From Rhodothermia bacterium (GTDB lineage Bacteria; Bacteroidota; Rhodothermia; Rhodothermales; JABDKH01), in assembly GCA_030431165.1 (NCBI GenBank), contig JAUIJQ010000114.1, positions 1 through 8,346 on the forward strand: 8,346 nucleotides of DNA, written 5' to 3'. The notes under the pieces are model-generated. The model made no database searches, was not told where the DNA came from, and saw only the letters and a list, made by a program, of their open reading frames with translations. Below are positions 1 to 5,625 of this stretch, in pieces. The number at the start of each line of letters is the position of its first letter. The stretch's first letter is position 1. The position numbers and the translations under genes were made by a program.

Positions 1-1384
1 CGGCGCGCAGCAGCTCCGCCGTCTCGGCGGGTGAATAGCGGCGGAGGGGCGTGTCCGTGTCGTCGGCAAGGATTCGCGTAACGAGGGCGACGACGGCTGA
101 GGCTCGAGTCAGCATCGCACGGTCCACCTTGTCGAAGGTGTCGCTGAAGTCGTGGTAAAAGCGAACGGCGTCAGGATTGATCGGGGCGTGGAACGTGGCG
201 GCGGGGATGCCTGATGCGACAAACGGGTGGTGGTCGCTACCCAGCCACGTGCGGTTGGCCAGCGGCCGCGTGAGATTCCAGTTGCCGAGGGCTCCGCCCG
301 CGCGCTCGAGCAAGGGCAACAGTGCGGAAAAGCCCATGGCGTTGAGCCCTTGCGGCTCGCCAACCATGTCGAGATTCAGCATAACGCGAACGCTGTTGAG
401 GTCGGCTGTTTCGACGTAGCGACGCGAGCCCCACAGCCCGAGTTCTTCGGCGTCAAACCATACAAACTCGACGGTGTGGTGCATGCGCGGACTATGACGC
501 GACAGGAGCCTTGCCGCTTCGTAGAGCTGCGCAACACCGAGGCCGTTGTCGAGTGCGCCCTGACCCAGGTCCCACGAATCAAAATGAGCCCCGACCAGCA
601 CCTTTTGCCCCGAGGTACCGGGAAGCGTCGCCACAAGATTAAAGCCTTCAGCTTCGTAGGGCTGCGAGCGTGTTGTCACGTGCACACGAACCGACTGGGT
701 TTCAAGGAGGTCTCTTAGCCAGAAGCCTTCTTCCTGTGTGATCGTGTAGAGCGGAAACGGGGCGGCCTCGCCGTGCTGGTTTGCCGTGCGCGCCAGGAGC
801 TGTCCGTCCCCCACGCGATTAATCAACAGCACCCCCCGAACACCGGCTTCTGCGAGAACCTGCTGATCTGCGTGCGAGAAACTCAGGTTGGGTGCGGCCA
901 GGAGCACGTGGTCACGCAGTGCACCGAGGCTGTCCATCGCATCTTCAACGCGGGCAACATACGCGAGTGGCGCTTCGAAGCCGTCGTGCGCCGGGCTATA
1001 AGCGAGCGCCATTGCCCGTAGTGGCCGCGCAATTGGCGTCACGACTTCGACCCGGTCGTCACCACGGCGCCAACCCAGGTAATTGAACGACTCGCGACGC
1101 GTTTGCAGTCCGAGAGCACGAAGGGCGTCCTCCAGCGCATCCATCGAGCGGCGGTTGCCTTCGGTGCCGGCCATTCGCGGCCCGAACTTCGTGGAGAGCG
1201 TCTCGAGCAGATGGTACGCCCCCTCATTTAGCAGGGCGTCGCCGACGATTGCCTGCCGAACGGGATCATCAGCCGGTGCGGCCCCTGGACCCGCCACCAC
1301 ACCCGACCGTTGCGCGTGGGCGGGACTGGGGACAATCAGGACAAGTACGAGTGCGGCGAAGCTAGAGACGAAGCGAAGATGCAT
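1..1384 (-). CDS. Secreted M28-family zinc peptidase, carboxypeptidase-Q-like (C-terminus cut by window edge)
   Basis: Direct translation of the minus strand gives 461 uninterrupted residues from ATG at 1384 to the window edge; the stop lies outside. Residues 1-24 form a signal peptide: a short basic start, a hydrophobic run (FAALVLVLIV) and a likely AHA|Q cleavage site, so the product is exported. Residues ~140-240 fit the protease-associated insert of carboxypeptidase-Q/PGCP-like members. The M28 di-zinc site is complete: H267 (AHFDS), bridging D279 (ALDNG), the E313-E314 pair (FDAEELG), D339 (NLDMVG) and H411 (FYHDFSDTFDKVD). SDHHPFVASGIPA (383-395) is the usual block before the last His. 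Family knowledge predicts removal of residues from peptides in the periplasm or outside. No Shine-Dalgarno precedes the ATG, but the signal peptide fixes the start. It is divergent from the polyamine operon, and no functional link is seen. Confidence 0.93.
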   Translation of the reverse strand, partial: MHLRFVSSFAALVLVLIVPSPAHAQRSGVVAGPGAAPADDPVRQAIVGDALLNEGAYHLLETLSTKFGPRMAGTEGNRRSMDALEDALRALGLQTRRESFNYLGWRRGDDRVEVVTPIARPLRAMALAYSPAHDGFEAPLAYVARVEDAMDSLGALRDHVLLAAPNLSFSHADQQVLAEAGVRGVLLINRVGDGQLLARTANQHGEAAPFPLYTITQEEGFWLRDLLETQSVRVHVTTRSQPYEAEGFNLVATLPGTSGQKVLVGAHFDSWDLGQGALDNGLGVAQLYEAARLLSRHSPRMHHTVEFVWFDAEELGLWGSRRYVETADLNSVRVMLNLDMVGEPQGLNAMGFSALLPLLERAGGALGNWNLTRPLANRTWLGSDHHPFVASGIPAATFHAPINPDAVRFYHDFSDTFDKVDRAMLTRASAVVALVTRILADDTDTPLRRYSPAETAELLRA

Positions 1385-1436
1385 AACAGCAGGCAGGAAG
1401 CGACGGGTGCTTCTTAACGCCGCGCTGTCAGCCCGG

Positions 1437-1460
1437 TTCGCCGAGTATCCGCGCGGCGAA
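1437..1460. repeat. 7-bp inverted repeat upstream of the M28 gene
   Basis: TTCGCCG (1437-1443) and CGGCGAA (1454-1460) are perfect inverted repeats with a 10-base spacer, 53-76 bases upstream of the peptidase ATG. It could be an operator or a leader hairpin for the minus-strand gene. The arms are GC-rich and short, so chance is not excluded. The rest of 1385-1496 shows no small ORF or promoter I can support. Confidence 0.3.
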
Positions 1461-1496
1461 GTTTCGGTGCGTACCGAGGACCAAACCAAACGAGAC

Positions 1497-1539
<43 letters not shown>

Positions 1540-1560
1540 CACATCCCCACATCCGGCATT

Positions 1561-1615
1561 AGTTTTTTGGCGACGAGGATGGGAGGGACACCGCGAACCG
1601 GTGAGCCAAAAAACT
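1561..1615. repeat. 11-bp perfect inverted repeat, 33-base spacer
   Basis: AGTTTTTTGGC (1561-1571) is mirrored by GCCAAAAAACT (1605-1615). Neither strand gives a classical terminator: a stem ends in an A run on one side and begins with a U run on the other. The T6 run read on the minus strand (1613-1608) could serve as the U tract ending transcripts coming from the tRNA. The spacer carries ACCGGT and the GCGAACCGGT motif seen again before aguB. The element may be a terminator part, a mobile miniature repeat end or a protein site. Confidence 0.55.
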
Positions 1616-1619
1616 GCAG

Positions 1620-1676
1620 CCGGGAGCTTTCTTTGGTTACTTTCTTTGGCGGCCCAAAGAAAGTAACAATGCTCCC
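1620..1676. repeat. REP-like palindromic element abutting the tRNA 3' end
   Basis: The core is a perfect 14-bp stem with a 4-base loop: GTTACTTTCTTTGG (1636-1649), CGGC, CCAAAGAAAGTAAC (1654-1667). TTTCTTTGG is duplicated (1628-1636 and 1641-1649, 13-base period), so the right arm can pair in two registers. An outer arm GGGAGC (1622-1627) pairs with GCTCCC (1671-1676), which overlaps the last bases of the tRNA gene. From memory, CCCAAAGAAAGTAAC palindromes are widespread dispersed intergenic repeats in bacterial genomes. Here the element begins four bases after the mature tRNA end, so it is transcribed with the pre-tRNA. It could act in 3' processing or termination, or could simply have inserted next to the tRNA. 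Confidence 0.75.
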
Positions 1677-1743
1677 CGGGTAGGATTCGAACCTACAACC
1701 CTGCGGTTAACAGCCGCATGCTCTACCGTTGAGCTACCGAGGA
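1672..1743 (-). tRNA. tRNA-Asn (anticodon GUU)
   Basis: On the minus strand this 72-base sequence folds as a full cloverleaf: acceptor TCCTCGG/CCGGGGA (one T-G wobble), D arm GCTC-AACGGTA-GAGC, anticodon arm TGCGG-CTGTTAA-CCGCA, variable GGGTT, T arm GTAGG-TTCGAAT-CCTAC and discriminator G. The loop centre GTT reads Asn codons AAC/AAU. CCA is not encoded (the genome continues CATTG), so the tRNA needs CCA-adding enzyme. That argues against most Gammaproteobacteria. A REP-like hairpin follows four bases downstream. Confidence 0.97.
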
Positions 1744-1756
1744 TGATCGAAGGCGC

Positions 1757-1789
1757 CAAACTTACAATTTGTCACCGCATCCGAACAAG
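1757..1789 (-). promoter_or_regulatory. Bacteroidota-type promoter for tRNA-Asn
   Basis: On the minus strand TAAGTTTG (1764-1757) matches exactly the Bacteroidota -7 consensus TAnnTTTG. A partial -33 element, CTTG (1789-1786), lies 21 bases before it, close to the usual ~19. Transcription would start near 1750, leaving a leader of only a few bases before the tRNA 5' end at 1743, as expected for a tRNA gene. The motif was found by eye and not scored against background. Confidence 0.5.
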
Positions 1790-1791
1790 TC

Positions 1792-1822
1792 CGGCGTCAT
1801 CCTGGACGCCGCCGGAGGCGTC
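1792..1822. repeat. Three-arm alternating inverted repeat between divergent promoters
   Basis: GGCGTC (1793-1798), GACGCC (1805-1810) and GGCGTC (1817-1822) alternate in orientation at exact 12-base steps. The middle arm can pair with either neighbour, giving two exclusive hairpins; the first extends to 7 bp as CGGCGTC/GACGCCG. It lies just upstream of the tRNA promoter and of the AT-rich patch that probably drives the polyamine operon. A DNA-binding-protein site is more likely than an RNA switch because neither predicted transcript clearly includes it. GC-rich hexamers make chance possible. Confidence 0.4.
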
Positions 1823-1848
1823 GAATATCGTCACCTAATCTATTTTCC

Positions 1849-1871
1849 TATAAAACTTCGCCGTAAACTTG
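1849..1871 (+). promoter_or_regulatory. Candidate promoter for the acidic-protein/polyamine operon
   Basis: This AT-rich patch in a GC-rich gap holds TATAAAA (1849-1855) and TAAACTTG (1864-1871), the latter one mismatch from the Bacteroidota -7 consensus TAnnTTTG. No good -33 element is visible at the expected distance. If used, the mRNA leader would be about 85-105 bases before the ATG at 1963. It is the only promoter-like patch between the tRNA and the operon. Confidence 0.3.
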
Positions 1872-1890
1872 GTTCCTTTTGCCGCGCATC

Positions 1891-1910
1891 CGGTTCATAT
1901 CAGCGAACCG
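1891..1910 (+). repeat. 6-bp inverted repeat in the operon leader
   Basis: CGGTTC (1891-1896) and GAACCG (1905-1910) are inverted with an 8-base spacer, in the presumed leader of the polyamine operon. The right arm is part of GCGAACCG (1903-1910), an octamer that recurs at 1593, at 5615 and, inverted, at 1434. It could be an operator or weak leader hairpin. The remaining leader to 1962 shows no clear ribosome binding site. Confidence 0.3.
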
Positions 1911-1962
1911 CCCCTGAGGAGCGCACCCCGTCGTAGCTTTCAGCCCCACACCGGCCCGAACC

Positions 1963-2541
1963 ATGCCTGGCTTCCCACAACCGAGCAGCCCCCGCGGCAT
2001 GCCCGCCTTTGGCGCTGACAGCATCCCGCTTCACCTTGCCCTTCTTGACGCCACTGCTGCCGAGGTTTTGCTTCCGGCATCGACCGCAACTCCCCTGACT
2101 ATGCAGTGGAGCGAGCAGTCGGATGAAGATGACGAGTGGGATGACGACGATCTTGACGATGACCAGGAGCGCGAAGAAGACGACTGGGTTGATTGGGATG
2201 ACGAGGATGAGGATGACGACGACTTCGACGACGAGGATGAGGAGGAGGATGACGACGAAGCCGATGACGACCTACCGTCCCCCGGCGAGCAATCTGACCC
2301 GGATGACGATGACGGCGACGACTGGGACGAAGACGATCTCGACGACGATCTGGACGACGACGAGTACGAGTACGACGACGACGTCGACGACGATGACGAC
2401 TGGGACGAAGACGATGACGACGACGAGGATGATGAGGAGGCGGACTTCGACGAGGAGGATGATGACGACGACGACGAAGACGAGTTAGACGACGAAAACG
2501 AGGAGTACGACGACGGATTCGAATACGACGACGAGGACTAG
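1963..2541 (+). CDS. Extremely acidic Asp/Glu-rich protein of unknown function
   Basis: Not recognised as a known family. The ORF encodes 192 residues from ATG 1963 to TAG 2541. Residues 1-46 are ordinary (Pro/Ala/Leu-rich, mildly hydrophobic, no convincing signal peptide). From M47 on, a hand count gives about 107 Asp or Glu in 146 residues, one Arg and no Lys. Trp, Tyr, Phe or Leu punctuate the acidic runs every 6-15 residues (DEWDDDD, DDWVDWDDED, DEYEYDDD, EADFDEED), so it is patterned rather than a pure homopolymer. It is probably disordered, with a very low pI. The true start is open: ATG 1963, 1999 and 2101 (giving 146 residues) are all in frame and none has a Shine-Dalgarno. It lies 31 bases before the deoxyhypusine-synthase-like gene, so co-transcription is likely. 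Binding of polyamines, cations or basic proteins is inference from charge alone. An unbroken frame and a consistent acidic reading favour a real gene over a satellite repeat. Confidence 0.75.
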   Translation: MPGFPQPSSPRGMPAFGADSIPLHLALLDATAAEVLLPASTATPLTMQWSEQSDEDDEWDDDDLDDDQEREEDDWVDWDDEDEDDDDFDDEDEEEDDDEADDDLPSPGEQSDPDDDDGDDWDEDDLDDDLDDDEYEYDDDVDDDDDWDEDDDDDEDDEEADFDEEDDDDDDEDELDDENEEYDDGFEYDDED

Positions 2542-2572
2542 CCCCAACAACACGCGACGCCACAGCGCGACC

Positions 2573-3574
2573 ATGCCCCGCATTTCTGACTTCATCGAGC
2601 ACAACTACCGTCACTTCAACGCGGCAGCCCTGGTCGACGCGGCACGTGCATACGTCACGCACCTGGAGGACGGCGGCAAAATGCTCGTCGCGATGGCTGG
2701 TGCCATGAGTACGGCCGAGATTGGGGTGTCACTTGCCGAGATGATCCGCGCCGACCGCGTACACGCTATTTCGTGCACCGGCGCAAACCTCGAAGAGGAC
2801 CTCTTCAATCTTGTCGCCCACGACCACTACGTCCGTATCCCGAACTACCGCGACCTCACGCGGCACGATGAGCAAGCGCTGCTGGAGCGGCACCTGAACC
2901 GCGTGACCGACACGTGTATACCCGAGGAAGAAGCCGTGCGCCGCGTCGAGGGTGCAATCCTGCAGTTGTGGCAGGAGGCTGACCGGCAGGGTGAAAGATT
3001 TCTCCCGCATGAGTATCTGTATCGACTCATCCGCGAAAACACGCTCGCCGCATCCTACCAGATTGATCCCGCTGATAGCTGGCTTGTAGCGGCTGCCGAG
3101 CGGAATCTCCCGATTGTCGTTCCTGGCTGGGAAGACTCCACGCTTGGCAACGTGTTCGCCGCGCACTGCATCAGCGGGGACGTGTCGGATCCTCGCGTCG
3201 TCAAAAGCGGCATCGAGTACATGATTCAACTCGCCGACTGGTACGAACAAACAGCCGCCGACACACCAATCGGGTTCTTCCAGATTGGAGGCGGCATTGC
3301 GGGGGACTTCCCGATCTGCGTCGTACCGATGTTGCGACAGGACCTGGAGCAGTCCGACACGCCGCTTTGGGCGTATTTCTGTCAGATCAGCGACTCCACA
3401 ACCTCGTTCGGGTCGTATTCGGGCGCCGTGCCGAACGAAAAGATCACGTGGGAGAAACTCGCGGTTGACACACCGTCTTTTATCATTGAATCTGACGCGT
3501 CGATCGTCGCCCCGCTGATCTTTCAATACGTTCTGGAGCACGCGGGCACCTCGTCGATGCGCGCTGCGCGCTGA
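2573..3574 (+). CDS. Deoxyhypusine-synthase-like enzyme, probably polyamine (homospermidine-type) synthesis
   Basis: 333 residues, normal for bacterial deoxyhypusine synthase (DHS) homologues. DHS uses NAD and spermidine to transfer an aminobutyl group through a lysine imine. Visible blocks: SCTGANLEEDLFNLV (67-81), PGWEDSTLGN (184-193), QIGGGIAGDF (237-246), SGAVPNEKITWEKLAVD (283-299) and ESDASIVAPLI (306-316). The Trp-x-Lys of the catalytic lysine (human W327/K329) is W293/K295. By an alignment recalled from memory, human D243, H288, D313 and D316 become N193, D245, F279 and Y282, so the substrate pocket differs. Bacteria have no eIF5A. Homologues of this type are annotated as homospermidine biosynthesis proteins (speY). 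Placement before speA and aguB supports polyamine synthesis, with putrescine the likely acceptor; this is inference. ATG 2573 lacks a Shine-Dalgarno, but the following residues are family-like. Confidence 0.88.
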   Translation: MPRISDFIEHNYRHFNAAALVDAARAYVTHLEDGGKMLVAMAGAMSTAEIGVSLAEMIRADRVHAISCTGANLEEDLFNLVAHDHYVRIPNYRDLTRHDEQALLERHLNRVTDTCIPEEEAVRRVEGAILQLWQEADRQGERFLPHEYLYRLIRENTLAASYQIDPADSWLVAAAERNLPIVVPGWEDSTLGNVFAAHCISGDVSDPRVVKSGIEYMIQLADWYEQTAADTPIGFFQIGGGIAGDFPICVVPMLRQDLEQSDTPLWAYFCQISDSTTSFGSYSGAVPNEKITWEKLAVDTPSFIIESDASIVAPLIFQYVLEHAGTSSMRAAR

Positions 3575-3635
3575 CAGATCGCCAGCGCCGTAACAGACCA
3601 ACTACTACTGACAAATAACAGATTAGCTGAACCGA

Positions 3636-5615
3636 TTGGCTGAACTGACTCACTCGTCCGCGTCACCGCCCGTTGCTGAGGCAACCAAGTGGTCGGTTGC
3701 CGACGCTGAACAGCTTTACAACATCGACCGTTGGTCCGCGGGCTTCTTCGGGTTATCGGATGACGGCGATGTGGTGGTTCGCGGGACCGACGCGGTGCCG
3801 CCGGTTGTCATCAAATCCGTCGTGGAGCAGGTCAAGCGCCAGGGCATGTCACTGCCTGTGCTCATCCGGTTTCAGGATATCATAGCGGGGCGCGTACGCC
3901 AGCTCAACGAATCGTTCGCCGCTGCGATCGATGAGTTCGGATACCAGAACGTCTACCGCGGTGTGTATCCGATCAAGGTGAACCAGCTCCACGAAGTTGT
4001 TGACGAGATTCTCGACGCGGGCAAAGAGTTCGACATGGGTATTGAGGTCGGGTCCAAAACCGAACTGGTTGCCGGCATCGCGCACCTGGAAGACGACGAC
4101 ACCTTGTTGCTAAGCAACGGCTACAAGGATGACACGATGATCGACATGCTTCTCGCCGCTCAGAAACTCGGCAAGAACGTGCTCCCGATCATCGAGAAGT
4201 ACGACGAGTTCACCCGGATCCTCGCACGCTCGAACGATCTCGGAATCAAGCCTGCGTTTGGTGTTCGCATACGCGTAAAGCAGTCCGGATCGGGTCGCTG
4301 GGCCGAATCAGGCGGTGACCGATCGAAGTTCGGTATTTCACTCCCCCGCCTGCTCGACATGCTCGCGGAACTCGAAGAGCGCGGGCTCACCGACGCGTTC
4401 AGACTCCTCCATTTCCATCTCGGCAGCCAGATATCCGACATCCAGGCGCTTCGCAAGGCCGTTCGCGAAATGTGCCAGATCTATGCGGCGCTGCGCCGGA
4501 AAGGCGTGCCGGTCGAGTTTATCGACGTCGGCGGCGGACTCGGCGTCGACTACGACGGCACCCTTGGAGCAACCGAAGACGGCATCAACTACTCCATGCA
4601 GGAGTACGCAAATGCGATTGTCGAATCTGCCCGAACCCAGTGTGACCGGGAGGGTGTCCCGCACCCGGTTCTTGTATCCGAAAGTGGTCGCGCCCTGACG
4701 GCGCATCACTCTGTGCTCGTCGTGGAGGTCCTCGGCACAAACCGCAAAGACTTCCTCGAAGACCTGGATATCGACATCGCAAGCCGCATTGCCGACGGGC
4801 ACGATGTTATCCGAAACATGCACGGCATCTACGAATGGATGCGGGACATCGAGCAACCAAAGCCGTCGCAATTGCTCGAGGCGCTGCATGATGCCCTCGC
4901 GAAACGCGATGAGGTTGAGCAGCTTTTTGGTTTCGGATACCTGTCCCTCGAAGACCGCGCACTTGGCGAGCGCCTGTACTGGTCCATTTGCCGTGCGATT
5001 AACAACCACATCGAGCGCGATCGTCCAGACTGGCTCCCCGATGAGCTGGACCAACTCGACGATCACCTTGCCGACCTGTACATGTGCGATTTCTCGGTCT
5101 TCCAGTCTGCGCTGGACCACTGGGCAATCGGACAGCGCTTCCCGGTTGTTCCACTTTCGGGTTTGGACGTACAGCCAAACCAACGTGCCGTTCTGGTTGA
5201 CTTGACGTGTGACTCAGACGGGAAGGTCAAGTCCTACGTGACCTCTGAGGCTGACGACTCGTACCTGCTGTTGCACAATACCGAGCAGCACAATCCGTAC
5301 TATCTGGGCTTCTTCCTGATGGGTGCGTACCAGGACATCATGGGCGACGCGCACAACCTGTTTGGCCGTCCGAACGAGGTGCATGTATACGCCGACCCGG
5401 ATGAACCCGACGGCTTCTACATCGAAAAGTCGATCCCGGGCACGAGTGTGTCGGTCATGCTGGAGTTCGTCCAGTACTTCGCCGAAGACCTGCGTCGCCG
5501 GATGGAAAAGATTGTGCGCGCAAAAGTGCGCGACGGTGTAATAAAGAAGCGTGAGGGCGTGGACCTCCTGGAGTCTTACGGACGCTTCTTCTCGTCGAGC
5601 ACTTATCTCGAATAG
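3636..5615 (+). CDS. speA: Biosynthetic arginine decarboxylase (PLP-dependent)
   Basis: 659 residues, the usual size of biosynthetic SpeA (about 630-660), converting L-arginine to agmatine and CO2. The N-terminal family block WSVADAEQLYNIDRWSAGFF is at 19-38. The PLP lysine is K114 in YPIKVNQ. HFHLGSQ (259-265) and DVGGGLGVDYDG (297-308) line the cofactor barrel, SESGRALTAHHSVLV (348-362) follows, and C525 in DLTCDSDG (522-529) is the active-site cysteine contributed across the dimer. GAYQDIMGDAHNLFG (563-577) is the C-terminal signature. The start is TTG 3636: an in-frame TAG at 3624 blocks extension, the first in-frame ATG is residue 71, and conserved sequence begins by residue 19, so a non-ATG start is required (CTG 3627 or 3645 are weaker options). 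No Shine-Dalgarno is visible. It lies 61 bases after the DHS-like gene and 10 before aguB. Confidence 0.96.
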   Translation: MAELTHSSASPPVAEATKWSVADAEQLYNIDRWSAGFFGLSDDGDVVVRGTDAVPPVVIKSVVEQVKRQGMSLPVLIRFQDIIAGRVRQLNESFAAAIDEFGYQNVYRGVYPIKVNQLHEVVDEILDAGKEFDMGIEVGSKTELVAGIAHLEDDDTLLLSNGYKDDTMIDMLLAAQKLGKNVLPIIEKYDEFTRILARSNDLGIKPAFGVRIRVKQSGSGRWAESGGDRSKFGISLPRLLDMLAELEERGLTDAFRLLHFHLGSQISDIQALRKAVREMCQIYAALRRKGVPVEFIDVGGGLGVDYDGTLGATEDGINYSMQEYANAIVESARTQCDREGVPHPVLVSESGRALTAHHSVLVVEVLGTNRKDFLEDLDIDIASRIADGHDVIRNMHGIYEWMRDIEQPKPSQLLEALHDALAKRDEVEQLFGFGYLSLEDRALGERLYWSICRAINNHIERDRPDWLPDELDQLDDHLADLYMCDFSVFQSALDHWAIGQRFPVVPLSGLDVQPNQRAVLVDLTCDSDGKVKSYVTSEADDSYLLLHNTEQHNPYYLGFFLMGAYQDIMGDAHNLFGRPNEVHVYADPDEPDGFYIEKSIPGTSVSVMLEFVQYFAEDLRRRMEKIVRAKVRDGVIKKREGVDLLESYGRFFSSSTYLE

Positions 5616-5625
5616 CGAACCGGTT

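Noticed and set aside
1636..1667. CRISPR repeat
   Set aside because: There is only one palindromic unit; no regularly spaced copies or spacers are present.
2110..2541. Asp-codon run as an attenuator leader peptide sensing charged tRNA-Asp
   Set aside because: It is far too long for a leader peptide, uses mixed Asp and Glu codons, and is followed by no terminator hairpin in the 31-base gap to the next gene.
2099..2662. Arg/Pro-rich 187-residue minus-strand ORF opposite the acidic gene
   Set aside because: It is the mirror of GAC/GAT/GAG-rich codons on the plus strand and runs into the DHS-like gene. Its composition follows wholly from the antisense repeat, and it has no domain-like pattern.
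2729..3601. 290-residue minus-strand ORF opposite the DHS-like gene
   Set aside because: The plus-strand frame has clear family motifs throughout. The antisense ORF reflects GC-rich codon bias.
4338..5183. 281-residue minus-strand ORF inside speA
   Set aside because: It lies wholly within SpeA, which carries all expected catalytic blocks, and shows no recognisable motif.
5551..5625. Upstream ATG extending aguB by 25 residues
   Set aside because: The extension overlaps speA out of frame and is not nitrilase-like. ATG 5626 gives the normal AguB N-terminus.
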